Numbered from the stretch's first letter, positions 17,412 through 26,784 are shown. The stretch is 64,000 nt of DNA from Photobacterium malacitanum (GCF_900185615.1 NZ_FYAK01000004.1:1-64000); one strand, 5' to 3'. The notes: generated by a model not told the origin, from the sequence alone. Made by a program: numbers and translations.

Positions 17412-19352
17412 TTAACTTTCTTTTTTATCGGCCTGCATTTGCTCGGCTTCTTCAATAAAGTTTTTAGGTGGTGGTGTCCAACCACGTTCTGATTTAGTGT
17501 GCTTATCAGTACGCTCTTGCTTCATTGCCTCACCTAATGTCTGTTCTAATTGCATAAATAATTCAACATAAGAGCTGTTAAAGCGATCTTCTTCGGTGCT
17601 ATCACGCCACGTTTGATACAACAACTCTTTGCTTTTTGCTTCTGTTTCAACAAACATTGCTTTTTGCTGTTCTGCCCTAAATGGATGCACACCAAGCTCT
17701 TTTAACGCTTGTGCGCCCATTGCTAGTGCTGAACGATAAGTTTCACTGATCACATAATCAGCACCAGCACAACGTAATGAGTAATGATGGCCTCGATCAT
17801 AAGCACGTGCTAATACACGTACATGCGGATAAGTTTGTTTAATATAGTGCACTAACTCAGTAGCACGCTCTTGATCATCAATTGCAACCACAAATACCTT
17901 AGCATCTTCAATGCCCGCAGTATGCAATAAATCATGTCGCGTCGCGTCACCAAAATAGCTCTTAATATCAATCTGACGCATATTATCAATTTGAGTTACG
18001 GAATGGTCGAGTACTACCGTTTTCATACCATTAGCACTTAATAAACGGTTAACTATTTGACCAAAACGGCCAATACCAGCAATGATAACTTTACCTTGCT
18101 CGTCTATTTCATCCGCTTCTCGATCATTTTTAGCAGCACTAAATCGCGGTAAAATAACTTTATCAAATAAGATAAATAACCCTGGGGTTAAGAACATCGA
18201 TAAGGCAACCACTAGCGACAATGTTTGGCCTAATTCGGCAGGTAATACATTATTTTGAACCGTGTAATTTAGTAATACAAAACCAAACTCACCCGCTTGT
18301 GCCAAACTAAGCGCAAACAGCCATTTATCACTGCCTTTTACTTTAAACACAAAGGCTAAAATAAATAGCACCAATGCCTTAATCAGCATAACACCTAGTG
18401 TTAAACCAATAATAAGACCAAATTGATCAAACAAAATACTGAAGTTAATCCCAGCACCAACGGTAATAAAGAACAGCCCTAGTAATAATCCTTTGAACGG
18501 TTCAATATTTGATTCAAGCTCATGGCGGAACTCACTGTTTGCCAGCACCACACCGGCAAGGAAAGTACCTAGCGCTGGCGATAAACCAATAAGGCTCATT
18601 AATGCTGCAATACCAATAACTAACATTAATGCTGTTGCTGTAAATATCTCACGTAATCCAGAGGCGGCAACAAAACGAAATAATGGACGACTTAAATAAT
18701 GCCCACCAACCACCACACCTGCAATCGCAAGGATCACGACAATCGCGTATCCCCAACCAGGTAACCCAGCAACTAAACTAAGATCGTCATGATGTTCTGC
18801 GGCAGCAGCAACAGTTGTTTGCGCTTTTTCAACTAATTCAGGTAATGCCAATAAAGGAATTAATGCCAACATTGGAATAACGGCAATATCTTGAAACAGC
18901 AATACTGAAAACGCACTTTTTCCGCCTTCAGTTTTTGTTAGCCCTTTTTCACTAAATGTTTGCAGTACAATAGCAGTTGATGACAATGAGAAAATCAAAC
19001 CAATCGCTAATGCATAAGTCCAACCAACACCGAGTGCACACGCAATCCCCATTACCACAGCAGCAGTCACAACGACTTGCAGCCCGCCCAAGCCCAATAA
19101 ACGATGACGCATGCCCCACAGCATTTTAGGTTCAAGTTCTAGGCCTACGATAAACAGCATCATTACCACGCCAAATTCAGCAAAATGCTGAATAGTGCTC
19201 GTTTCACTGCCAACTAACCCAATAACAGGACCAATTACAACACCAGCGATTAAATAACCTAATACTGAGCCTAACCCAAATCGTTTCGCAATAGGTACCG
19301 CAATGACTGCCGCAACTAAATAAATAAATGCTTGTAAAAATATACCAGTCAT
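17412..19352 (-). CDS. kefB: Glutathione-regulated potassium/proton antiporter
   Basis: A 646-residue inner-membrane protein. Residues of about 1-380 form a CPA2 exchanger domain with 12 or so helices (LGYLIAGVVIGP, LFQDIAVIPML). A TrkA-N (RCK) nucleotide-binding domain follows at about 405-520 (VIIAGIGRFGQIVNRLL). It releases potassium and acidifies the cytoplasm when glutathione adducts of electrophiles form. The upstream gene encodes the ancillary flavoprotein, 2 nt away. KefC is an alternative name; I chose KefB by its likeness to the Vibrio kefG-kefB arrangement. Confidence 0.88.
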   Translation of the reverse strand: MTGIFLQAFIYLVAAVIAVPIAKRFGLGSVLGYLIAGVVIGPVIGLVGSETSTIQHFAEFGVVMMLFIVGLELEPKMLWGMRHRLLGLGGLQVVVTAAVVMGIACALGVGWTYALAIGLIFSLSSTAIVLQTFSEKGLTKTEGGKSAFSVLLFQDIAVIPMLALIPLLALPELVEKAQTTVAAAAEHHDDLSLVAGLPGWGYAIVVILAIAGVVVGGHYLSRPLFRFVAASGLREIFTATALMLVIGIAALMSLIGLSPALGTFLAGVVLANSEFRHELESNIEPFKGLLLGLFFITVGAGINFSILFDQFGLIIGLTLGVMLIKALVLFILAFVFKVKGSDKWLFALSLAQAGEFGFVLLNYTVQNNVLPAELGQTLSLVVALSMFLTPGLFILFDKVILPRFSAAKNDREADEIDEQGKVIIAGIGRFGQIVNRLLSANGMKTVVLDHSVTQIDNMRQIDIKSYFGDATRHDLLHTAGIEDAKVFVVAIDDQERATELVHYIKQTYPHVRVLARAYDRGHHYSLRCAGADYVISETYRSALAMGAQALKELGVHPFRAEQQKAMFVETEAKSKELLYQTWRDSTEEDRFNSSYVELFMQLEQTLGEAMKQERTDKHTKSERGWTPPPKNFIEEAEQMQADKKES

Positions 19353-19354
19353 GA

Positions 19355-19972
19355 CTACTCCGTGATCACACTATCAAGATTATGGTTTAATTTTGATAAT
19401 TTACTCGCGACATCATAATTGAGCTTATTATCAGCAATAGCAACTAACACACGGCGCCAGTTTTCTAAATGTTTAGCAACACGTTGCTCTTCCGTTGCCG
19501 TTCCAGCACCAAACAAAGCAAACGGTGCTAAAAACTCCATGCCCGTTAACTCTGCCATTTGCTCTAGCGGTTGTAATAATTCACGAATCGTAAAATGGTT
19601 AAAACCTTCTTTACGGTAACTTGATTCAGATCCACCAGCGGTCAGTGCACAAAGAAACTTTTTGCCTTGTAGCGCTGTGCCCTCACTGCCATAAGCAAAA
19701 CCGTATTCCAACACTAAATCTTGCCACTCTTTCAAGAGCGAGGGTGTGGAGTACCAATACAATGGGAACATAAACACAATCACATCGTGGTCACGTAAAC
19801 GTTGCTGTTCTTTATCAATATCAATACGGTATCTAGGGTATTCTGCGTATAAATCGACAGTAGTGACATGATCGAAACCTTTTGATGCATTAAACAATGG
19901 CACATTGATTTCAGAACGATTTTGCGATGGGTGCGCAAACAGGATCAAAATTTTCTTATGAGGCTCAGACAT
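19355..19972 (-). CDS. kefG: Kef ancillary NAD(P)H oxidoreductase (flavodoxin-like)
   Basis: A 205-residue flavodoxin-fold quinone reductase homologue. Motifs are ILILFAHPSQNRSEIN at the N-terminus (FMN phosphate loop), FPLYWYSTPSLLKEWQD and LTAGGSESSY. KefF/KefG proteins bind Kef antiporters and are needed for full activity. It is slightly longer than E. coli KefG, with an extra charged C-terminal tail. The next gene, kefB, begins after a 2-nt gap. Confidence 0.85.
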   Translation of the reverse strand: MSEPHKKILILFAHPSQNRSEINVPLFNASKGFDHVTTVDLYAEYPRYRIDIDKEQQRLRDHDVIVFMFPLYWYSTPSLLKEWQDLVLEYGFAYGSEGTALQGKKFLCALTAGGSESSYRKEGFNHFTIRELLQPLEQMAELTGMEFLAPFALFGAGTATEEQRVAKHLENWRRVLVAIADNKLNYDVASKLSKLNHNLDSVITE

Positions 19973-20076
19973 TATTTTCCTTATTATTTTGCCTTATGAT
20001 GATGGTTATATATTGCTAAAAGCATTTTTATACATTTTAACTACAATTGCACACTATTTCATTCCACCGAGATATA

Positions 20077-21024
20077 TTACCGAATAAATCCAGTTTGTTC
20101 ATGGACTTTACTTGGTGGTAGGCCAAAATAACGTTTAAATTCACGACTAAATTGGGTTGGACTTTCATATCCAACTTGCCCTGCTGCAACATTAGCAGCC
20201 ATTCCTTGTTGCAGCATTAATGTTTTAGCATTATTTAAGCGTATTTTTTTAATATATTGCAGCGGCGGATCGGTCACGACTTGCTTAAAGACTTTATGAA
20301 ATACCGACACACTCATGCCAGCCATCGCCGCTAATTCATGCACATGTAATTTAGTCGCATAATGCTGTTGTACATAATCAATGACTGCTGAAATTTTAGC
20401 TAAAACACTGTCTTGTTCACAATACTGCGCCAATAAATAGCCCTGCTCACTATGCAATAAATAATAAAACAACTGTCGTATAAGCGAGGGGCCGAGCACT
20501 TGTGCATCAAGAGGATCGTGCAATACTTCTAATAACTGTTCGACACTGCGATACATGCGTTCAGTCATTTGTGCTGTCGCCACACCACAACTCCCTTCAT
20601 AATCGAAACGGCTATGCTGCTGGGCCTCTATCATTGCTACTAACTGTCCAATAACCGTAATATCAAAGTCGATATTGATCCCCATTAACGGTTGTTCATA
20701 TGATGCAAAGGTTTCACAAACAATCGGATAAGGGGTGGTGACTAATAAACACCGGTGTGGATCATAATTAAATTGATGTTGATTTAAGTGACCAATTTTT
20801 CGACCTTGAAGAATAATAACAATACCTTGCTCATACATTTGCGGGCTATATTTGCGATAACCGTCGATTCTGAACAACTTTATTCCAGCTAAACAGGTAT
20901 CAACTCGACCAGATCGTTGTGCTAACCCATAATATTCACATAATGAGGTCGCAAGCGTCGTTAATACTGGCGGTATCACAACAGGCAGATTAACAGTTGA
21001 ATGCTGAATGTTCTCTATCTTCAC
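20077..21024 (-). CDS. AraC-family regulator, YqhC-like
   Basis: A regulator of about 315 residues with an AraC_N cupin-like N-terminal domain (SPQMYEQGIVIILQGRKIG) and a C-terminal double helix-turn-helix (LHVHELAAMAGMSVSVFHKVFK, then VGYESPTQFSREFKRYFG). I prefer a GTG start at 21024, since AAGGG lies about 8 nt upstream; the frame is open back to 21114. It is divergent from yqhD. In E. coli YqhC activates yqhD in response to aldehydes, and the same role is inferred here. Confidence 0.8.
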   Translation of the reverse strand: MKIENIQHSTVNLPVVIPPVLTTLATSLCEYYGLAQRSGRVDTCLAGIKLFRIDGYRKYSPQMYEQGIVIILQGRKIGHLNQHQFNYDPHRCLLVTTPYPIVCETFASYEQPLMGINIDFDITVIGQLVAMIEAQQHSRFDYEGSCGVATAQMTERMYRSVEQLLEVLHDPLDAQVLGPSLIRQLFYYLLHSEQGYLLAQYCEQDSVLAKISAVIDYVQQHYATKLHVHELAAMAGMSVSVFHKVFKQVVTDPPLQYIKKIRLNNAKTLMLQQGMAANVAAGQVGYESPTQFSREFKRYFGLPPSKVHEQTGFIR

Positions 21025-21246
21025 GAGATTAACCCTTAATTTTATTTCATTTACCTTAGCAGACCATTGCCACAAATCAATCATCAATACCTTCAATAAA
21101 AGAGAAATAGGCAAGTATTAAAGAGAATTATGTATTAAGTGAAACGGCATTATCACCTAGACTGTAGCCATTAAAGACAGTTAGTCTTTGATAAAACAAA
21201 ATCATTATAATAATCAGCGTCAGCGTGCTGCTGAGAGGAAAAAACA

Positions 21247-22398
21247 ATGGACAAATTTACCTATCAAAGCCCTACAAAAATTCATTTTGGTGAAGGCCAA
21301 ATTGCTGAAATTGCCAATGACATTCCTAAAGATAAGAAAATCTTAGTGATTTATGGTGGCGGTTCAATCAAAACCAACGGTGTGTATGAGCAAGTTGCTA
21401 CCGCACTTAGTGGTTTTAATTGGGACGAGTTTGCGGGCGTTGAGCCAAATCCACAATATGACACTTTGATGCAAGCTGTTGCTAAAGTAAAAGCTGAAGG
21501 TTTTGACTTCCTACTGGCTGTTGGCGGTGGTTCTGTGGTTGATGGTACTAAATTCATTGCAGCTGCAGCGTGTTACGAAGGTAACGATCCTTGGGAAATC
21601 CTTCATGACCAAGCACCAGTTATTACGGCACTACCTATTGGCTGTGTATTAACCCTGCCTGCAACAGGTTCTGAAACTAATGGTGGCTCTGTGGTTTCTC
21701 GTGGTAAAGACAAGCTATTCTTTGGCTCACCGTTGGTAAAACCGACTTTTGCTATTTTAGATCCACAAACCACTTTAAGCTTATCACCACGCCAAGTGTC
21801 TAACGGTGTTGTGGATGCTTTTGTTCATACGATGGAGCAATACCTAACTTTCCCTGTAAATGCTAAAGTCCAAGACCGTTTTGCGGAAGGGCTATTGCTT
21901 ACACTTATCGAAGAAGGCCCGAAAGCCCTTGCGACCCCAAATGATATCGCTGTTCGCGCTAATATCATGTGGTCGGCAACACAAGCATTGAATGGTTTAA
22001 TTGGTGTCGGTGTACCACAAGATTGGACAACGCATATGATTGGCCATGAGTTAACTGGTAACTATGCTATCGATCATGCGCGTACATTAAGTATTGTACT
22101 ACCAGCGGTAATGCAGGTTTGTCGCACAGAGAAACAAGCTAAATTAGTTCAATATGCAGAGCGTGTATTTGGTATTACTACTGGCACTACCGACGAGCGT
22201 ATTGATGCCGCTATTGCTCGCACTATTGCTTTCTTTAAAGAGATGGATGTTCCAACGTCATTGGCAGATGTTGAATTAGGCGCTACAGATATTGATGTGC
22301 TGATTAACAGCCTTGAGAAACACGGTATGACCGCATTAGGCGAACACGGTAAACTGGCAATTGCAGATAGCCGTAAGATTTTAGAGACTGCATTATAA
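21247..22398 (+). CDS. yqhD: NADPH-dependent aldehyde reductase (iron-type alcohol dehydrogenase)
   Basis: A 383-residue group III metal-dependent alcohol dehydrogenase. It has the GGGS NADPH-binding motif (VGGGSVVDGTKF), LPATGSETN, and metal ligands in DAFVHTMEQY and the later HMIGHELTG and DHARTLS segments. YqhD reduces short-chain and toxic aldehydes. The ribosome site GAGAGG precedes the ATG. The divergent AraC-type gene is its likely activator, and a strong terminator follows. Confidence 0.92.
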   Translation: MDKFTYQSPTKIHFGEGQIAEIANDIPKDKKILVIYGGGSIKTNGVYEQVATALSGFNWDEFAGVEPNPQYDTLMQAVAKVKAEGFDFLLAVGGGSVVDGTKFIAAAACYEGNDPWEILHDQAPVITALPIGCVLTLPATGSETNGGSVVSRGKDKLFFGSPLVKPTFAILDPQTTLSLSPRQVSNGVVDAFVHTMEQYLTFPVNAKVQDRFAEGLLLTLIEEGPKALATPNDIAVRANIMWSATQALNGLIGVGVPQDWTTHMIGHELTGNYAIDHARTLSIVLPAVMQVCRTEKQAKLVQYAERVFGITTGTTDERIDAAIARTIAFFKEMDVPTSLADVELGATDIDVLINSLEKHGMTALGEHGKLAIADSRKILETAL

Positions 22399-22429
22399 TC
22401 ATCACCTAATGATAATTTGATACATATAG

Positions 22430-22462
22430 AGGCTAGGTATTTCATCATACCTAGCCTTTTTA
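22430..22462 (+). terminator. Terminator of yqhD
   Basis: An 11-bp stem AGGCTAGGTAT/ATACCTAGCCT with a 6-nt loop is followed by TTTTTATT. Confidence 0.88.
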
Positions 22463-22561
22463 TTGATAATATTAATTGCTTGGTTACATGATACCTATCT
22501 GGCATTATGCGCCAAACAATACCGTAATCAGTCAACGGTACCAAAAGCATAAAGGTAGTCT

Positions 22562-23350
22562 GTGGTGGTAAATAGCCAGCAATTAAGTAACAGTTACGAC
22601 AAAGATGGTTACTTTGTTATTAGAAATTATTTTGATGATGCTCAAATTGCATCATTGAGAAAAGTCGTTTTAAAATTCCATGAATTATGGAAGGCAGACA
22701 ATAAAGAATTCTATCAAGAAGAAGCATTTAACTCATCGTTAATTACAGGCAGCGAGTATTTAGCTATCGACGATAGAACGGTACTTTTTAACTTCATCAG
22801 CTCAAAAAAAATCATGCAAGTAGTCGATGCAGTAATACCTAATAACCCTGCATTTATGAATACACAGCTATTTTTTAACCCTGTTAATCCGCAACAAAAA
22901 GATTTTTGGCATCGCGACTGTCAATATGACTATGACATTGATGATCAAATGCGAATCATCCTTGAAACGCAAGTGCTTCACCTTCGTATACCTTTATTTG
23001 ATGAACCCGGTATGGAAATCATCCCCGGCACCCACAAACGATGGGATAATGAAGAAGAATATAATGTTCGCCAAGAAGTTAATGGCAAACTCAGTAACGA
23101 TAGCATCTCTGGCGGTAAACAGATTGCACTCGCCGCAGGTGATTTATTAGTCTTCTCTGCCGATATGATCCACCGCGGCCTATACGGATTAGATCGCTTG
23201 GCGTTAGATATTTTAATCTTTGATTCAGCGGCTGACTATGTCGATTACGTCGATGATGATTGCTTACCTACTCCATCGATACTTAATAATATTACTGATC
23301 CAAGATTATTTATAAATACGCTACAGCTAAAATCGATGGCGTGTGCTTAA
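22562..23350 (+). CDS. Phytanoyl-CoA dioxygenase (PhyH)-family oxygenase
   Basis: A 262-residue Fe(II)/2-oxoglutarate dioxygenase. The facial triad is visible as WHRDCQ (His-x-Asp) and the distal His in ADMIHRGLYG, followed by the Arg of DRLALDI that would hold 2-oxoglutarate. It begins with a GTG after AAAGGTAG; a second GTG three bases later is equally possible. It stands alone between two terminators, so the substrate cannot be inferred. Homologues hydroxylate lipids, ectoine or small acids. Confidence 0.8.
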   Translation: MVVNSQQLSNSYDKDGYFVIRNYFDDAQIASLRKVVLKFHELWKADNKEFYQEEAFNSSLITGSEYLAIDDRTVLFNFISSKKIMQVVDAVIPNNPAFMNTQLFFNPVNPQQKDFWHRDCQYDYDIDDQMRIILETQVLHLRIPLFDEPGMEIIPGTHKRWDNEEEYNVRQEVNGKLSNDSISGGKQIALAAGDLLVFSADMIHRGLYGLDRLALDILIFDSAADYVDYVDDDCLPTPSILNNITDPRLFINTLQLKSMACA

Positions 23351-23370
23351 CCAATAAAAATCCTAATTCC

Positions 23371-23400
23371 AAAAGCGAGGTATTAATACCTCGCTTTTTT
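23371..23400 (+). terminator. Terminator of the PhyH gene
   Basis: A perfect palindrome AAAAGCGAGGTATTAATACCTCGCTTTT, ending in six T, follows the stop by about 20 nt. It could act in both directions. Confidence 0.88.
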
Positions 23401-23513
23401 GTGGGCATTCTTTATTGACCATTGCGAACACAACGATCATTCCAGTCTATATAGTCACCCATGGTCGATGTGTAATGTAATAGCTGCCCATTATCCTTTC
23501 TTAACTCTCTACT

Positions 23514-23603
23514 ATGAGAATGAAAAATATTAAATATTTATTATTAACATTTTTAGTTTTTATTTTTGTTATTTTAACTCAATCAATGTTTCAGTATTAT
23601 TGA
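23514..23603 (+). CDS. Possible 29-aa hydrophobic peptide
   Basis: An ATG-AGA-ATG opening leads into a basic N-terminus and about 18 hydrophobic residues (YLLLTFLVFIFVILT). This would be a single membrane helix ending QYY. No clear ribosome site was seen, and AT-rich DNA gives such frames by chance. It lies in the 339-nt gap before a membrane protein gene. Nothing else was recognised in that gap. Confidence 0.25.
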   Translation: MRMKNIKYLLLTFLVFIFVILTQSMFQYY

Positions 23604-23689
23604 ATCTTAGTAAACCAAATAAACACAATAGTAAAAGGAATATATTGAATGTTAAGCAATATAATGACACCAAGTAAGGTAAAGGTAAA

Positions 23690-24190
23690 ATGTTAAGTAA
23701 ATTAAAGCTGTTAAATTTTAAAATTATACCAATTCAAATTTTTCTCTTCGCATTTTGGTTTAAAAATGGATTTATAGATAAGTTATTTGGTGTTACTGCT
23801 AACGTACTATTTCCACATATTGCTTACAAAGGAGACTCTTGGTCTGGATGGAAGTCATATATAACTGGCAACTGGGATAAATCTTCAGTTGCTCATATGC
23901 TCTTTACGCCTATATATGACTATATGTTTCCATTGATAATTATATTGCAATGTTTACCTGCAGTAATTTTAATTATAGCAATTATGAAGGGTGAGTTTTT
24001 AAATGATAAAGATAGCGTATTTACTCAACGTTCCGCTGTTGCCTCACTGTTTGTAACTTCAGTATTATTATTTAGCCAAACAATATCAGGAGCACCAGAC
24101 GGACAATATTTATGGCAATTATTAGGGTTAGGAATGATCTTAATAATATATCTCAAACAAATATCAAACAACTTGCTAGTGAGTAACTAA
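23690..24190 (+). CDS. Small integral membrane protein, unknown
   Basis: A 166-residue protein with four predicted membrane helices: about 12-32, 75-95, 112-130 and 138-156. The pattern FAFWFKNGFIDKLFG resembles DoxX-like proteins but is not conclusive. The gene is noticeably AT-richer than its neighbours, and a hairpin follows at 24203. No function can be given. Confidence 0.65.
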   Translation: MLSKLKLLNFKIIPIQIFLFAFWFKNGFIDKLFGVTANVLFPHIAYKGDSWSGWKSYITGNWDKSSVAHMLFTPIYDYMFPLIIILQCLPAVILIIAIMKGEFLNDKDSVFTQRSAVASLFVTSVLLFSQTISGAPDGQYLWQLLGLGMILIIYLKQISNNLLVSN

Positions 24191-24202
24191 CAAATAAGCA
24201 TG

Positions 24203-24228
24203 AAAGCCTCTTTAATTAGAGGCTTTAT
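24203..24228 (+). terminator. Terminator of the membrane protein gene
   Basis: AAAGCCTC and GAGGCTTT flank a short AT loop, 13 nt after the stop codon. The T run is short (CTTTATA), so it may be weak. Confidence 0.6.
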
Positions 24229-24241
24229 ACACGGAACTGTC

Positions 24242-24427
24242 ATGAAATTCATCGTATTAAACATTATAAAATACAAAAAACGGCCACATCATTATGATGA
24301 TATAGGCATATTAGGATTTATACTTATAGGGATAATGTTTTTATTTACCGCCTTAGCAATCCCATTAGTGATAATATATGAAAAAATTTCCCCTAAAATA
24401 AAGCCCCTATCTTTAAATAAAAAATAG
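24242..24427 (+). CDS. Small single-helix membrane protein (61 aa)
   Basis: The ATG at 24242 follows a GGAA; the frame also extends upstream through the terminator hairpin, which I exclude. The product has a basic N-terminus (YKKRPHH) and one long hydrophobic helix (ILGFILIGIMFLFTALAIPL), then a basic tail. The last ten codons lie inside the following terminator hairpin. No family was recognised. Confidence 0.45.
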   Translation: MKFIVLNIIKYKKRPHHYDDIGILGFILIGIMFLFTALAIPLVIIYEKISPKIKPLSLNKK

Positions 24428-24437
24428 GGGCTTTATT
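24398..24437 (+). terminator. Terminator overlapping the 61-aa gene
   Basis: AAAGCCCCTA and TAGGGGCTTT form a 10-bp stem around an AT-rich loop. The left arm and loop are inside the coding end of the small gene. It may also serve the convergent GNAT gene. Confidence 0.7.
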
Positions 24438-24468
24438 AACTAATATCGTTATTTAAAACCAGTGATAA

Positions 24469-24942
24469 TTAAGCGGTGGTTTTAAAACATTGGCGAGTAA
24501 CATCACCCCAATATTCATCGTGATAAATATCTTCTACAAATTCATTGTTTGTATAAGCACCTATCGCGCGTCGCCAAAAAGCAATCGCATTATCAGCCCC
24601 TGCAATTTGCTTGCTCTGCCATAAGCCTGGCATCATATCAAATAGAATATGGGCAAAGCGCTGACCCGCTTTGTGCTTACGGAATACAGGCACAACGTAA
24701 AAATCACACACTTCGTAATGATCCACACTTTCGTTAGCAATTGCCGCTAGTCCAGCAGGCCTACCATCAATGTACAATAAATAGCCAGTAACGTTGCCTT
24801 CAATCGGCGTATCTAGAGCAAACTTACCCTCTTCATCAGGTAATTTTTTAGTCAATGGCGAAAATTCTGCTTCATAAGCTTGCGTTAAATTTAGATAAAT
24901 CGCTAAATTACTTGAATTAACAGTTACTAATTCCACAATCAT
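24469..24942 (-). CDS. GNAT-family N-acetyltransferase
   Basis: A 157-residue single-domain acetyltransferase. The central strand DHYEVCDFYVVPVFRKHKAG contains the acetyl-CoA-binding R/K-x-x-x-G turn, and the AIAFWRRA helix is typical of the last motif. The substrate is unknown. It begins 5 nt after the stop of the LptA-like gene, so the two are probably co-transcribed. Confidence 0.75.
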   Translation of the reverse strand: MIVELVTVNSSNLAIYLNLTQAYEAEFSPLTKKLPDEEGKFALDTPIEGNVTGYLLYIDGRPAGLAAIANESVDHYEVCDFYVVPVFRKHKAGQRFAHILFDMMPGLWQSKQIAGADNAIAFWRRAIGAYTNNEFVEDIYHDEYWGDVTRQCFKTTA

Positions 24943-24947
24943 TCCTT

Positions 24948-25436
24948 TTACTTTGTTTCTGGTAATAGCTTAGTTTTAACTTGTTGAGACTTAGTCCCTG
25001 TTGCTTTCATAAATTGCGCTTTAAGGTTATAGCTGATCTCATTAGCACGAATCGTATTGCCATCTTGCACAATTTTAGCATTTTGTTTTAAGACCATCAT
25101 ATTGCTTGATGGCGTATAAATACCGTAACCAGACTCACCGTTGATCACTTTGCCATCTTTCATTACTCGTTTAAAGTAAGCGGGCTTACCATAAACTTCA
25201 ATGGTTTTTAATTCTTTCGTTTTACCATTTAATTTAATGATCGCTTTATCTGCTTTAATGGTGACACCACCTTGCACAATATCAACCTTGCCGATCAACG
25301 TGGTGGTATTATTTTCAACATCCACATCTTGAGTAACTGATGATAACTCTATCGGTAACTTTGTGTCTGCTGTAGCAGCAAAGACAGAGCTACTTAAAAG
25401 TAAGAGTAAACTTGCAGTAAATAACTGTTTTTTCAT
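24948..25436 (-). CDS. lptA: LptA-like periplasmic lipopolysaccharide transport protein
   Basis: A 162-residue OstA_N (LptA) domain protein with a cleavable signal (ends VFAATAD). Residues 30-150 show the repeating beta-jellyroll pattern (VDIVQGGVTIKADKAIIKL, NGESGYGIYTPSSNMMVLK, IRANEISYNLKAQ). LptA bridges LPS across the periplasm. Normally it lies with lptC and lptB; here the only partner is a GNAT gene, so this may be a paralogue or the sole copy moved away. Confidence 0.8.
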   Translation of the reverse strand: MKKQLFTASLLLLLSSSVFAATADTKLPIELSSVTQDVDVENNTTTLIGKVDIVQGGVTIKADKAIIKLNGKTKELKTIEVYGKPAYFKRVMKDGKVINGESGYGIYTPSSNMMVLKQNAKIVQDGNTIRANEISYNLKAQFMKATGTKSQQVKTKLLPETK

Positions 25437-25650
25437 TATATATTGTTCTCATCAATTGCTGCTAATTTTGTCACGATCATACCAATGAATAGCAAGCTAA
25501 CTATGACTTCAAGCCTGAATCACTAAATATATCGCTGCTAATTATATTCTAACTGATTTTTGGCTTTTTATCTTAAAGCTATTTTTCACCATGATTTCTC
25601 ATTCCCTTCAAGGCCAAATAGATCTTATGAAATCAAAGCGTTATAAGTTC

Positions 25651-25685
25651 ACTTATTTTTTTGTTGCTAGTGCAACAAAATAAGT
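25651..25685. promoter_or_regulatory. Large palindrome upstream of the HlyD-DUF2955-MarR operon
   Basis: TTTTGTTGC (25659-25667) and GCAACAAAA (25672-25680) are perfect inverted arms around TAGT. The symmetry continues outward as ACTTA and TAAGT. It lies 38 nt before the HlyD start codon, where it would cover a promoter. A MarR-type regulator is the third gene of the operon, so an autoregulatory operator is likely by inference. Confidence 0.55.
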
Positions 25686-25722
25686 ATAGATTAACCACCT
25701 ATTGTTGTATAGGTAACAAAAA

Positions 25723-26772
25723 ATGAAAGATAAAATTTATCAATATATTATTTATGTAGTGCTTACTATCGTCGGCTGTTTTTCCCTTTTTTTAGTTATT
25801 AGTGATAACGTGGCGCCTTTTACCACGCAATCAACTTTATACCGTGCTGTTGCTAATATTTCACCGCAAGTATCAGGGGTTATTACACATGTTGATGTTA
25901 AAAATGGCCAAACCGTCCACAAAGGTCAGCTATTGTTTACGATTGACTCTGCCCCATATGCGCTAAGTGTCCGTCAAGCACAAGCAGATTTAGCTCAGGC
26001 AGATCAAAACTATACAGCGCAAACACAACAATTAGTGACTGCGAATCAATTACTGAAACAACGCCAACTGCAATCACATAACGCAGCAACATCATTAGCT
26101 CGATTTAAGCAACTGGTTAATAAAGGCTTAGTAACTCAACAACAATTTGATGATACACAGACACAAGCAGCTGTCGCACAAAGTGCCTATCAAGCAGCTA
26201 AAGCCGATGTTTTACGTATAAAAGCGCTGCTTAACGGAAAAACCAGCAATGCAGCTGTAGCATTAGCACAAGCTAAACTTGCTCAAGCCAAATTGAATCT
26301 TGCACATACAGCTGTGGTAGCACAAACAAGTGGCACTATTACTAATTTACAATTACAAACAGGTAGTTATATCACTAAAGGTACCCCTGCTTTATTTATT
26401 GTTAATGAAAATAATAATTGGCTCAGTGCTGATTTTAATGAAAAAGGCATGGCACACCTCCAACCACAACACCCCGTATATATTGCCTTTGATGCGCTCC
26501 CTGGAAAGGTTTTTAATGGCACAATCAGTAGCCAAGATCGCGCAGAGTTTGACGCGGAAAACCCAAATAACCAACTGTCTACTGTTACAAACGATAAGCA
26601 TTGGATCCGTGAGTTACAAAAAATACGGACTCGAATTCAGGTTAACGATCTTGATTCAGCTCTAATTTCAGGTGCCCGTGCAAGCGTTATGGTCCAAAGT
26701 GATAATCCGATCATCAATACTATTGCCAAAGTATGGATAAAATTAGTTGCATTGTTTCACTATGTTTATTAA
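25723..26772 (+). CDS. HlyD/EmrA-type membrane fusion protein
   Basis: A 349-residue periplasmic adaptor anchored by one N-terminal helix (about 7-28). It has a lipoyl half-motif (SPQVSGVITHVDVKNGQTV), a long alanine/glutamine-rich coiled coil (about 85-195) and a second lipoyl half (TSGTITNLQLQTGSYI) with a beta-barrel (DFNEKGMAHLQPQHPVYIAFDA). It would link the DUF2955 inner-membrane protein to an outer-membrane channel for efflux of aromatic acids or drugs. Confidence 0.85.
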   Translation: MKDKIYQYIIYVVLTIVGCFSLFLVISDNVAPFTTQSTLYRAVANISPQVSGVITHVDVKNGQTVHKGQLLFTIDSAPYALSVRQAQADLAQADQNYTAQTQQLVTANQLLKQRQLQSHNAATSLARFKQLVNKGLVTQQQFDDTQTQAAVAQSAYQAAKADVLRIKALLNGKTSNAAVALAQAKLAQAKLNLAHTAVVAQTSGTITNLQLQTGSYITKGTPALFIVNENNNWLSADFNEKGMAHLQPQHPVYIAFDALPGKVFNGTISSQDRAEFDAENPNNQLSTVTNDKHWIRELQKIRTRIQVNDLDSALISGARASVMVQSDNPIINTIAKVWIKLVALFHYVY

Positions 26773-26784
26773 CTGGTGATTATC

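Noticed and set aside
24200..24241. Extended N-terminus of the 61-aa membrane protein
   Set aside because: The extra codons are the terminator hairpin of the preceding gene.
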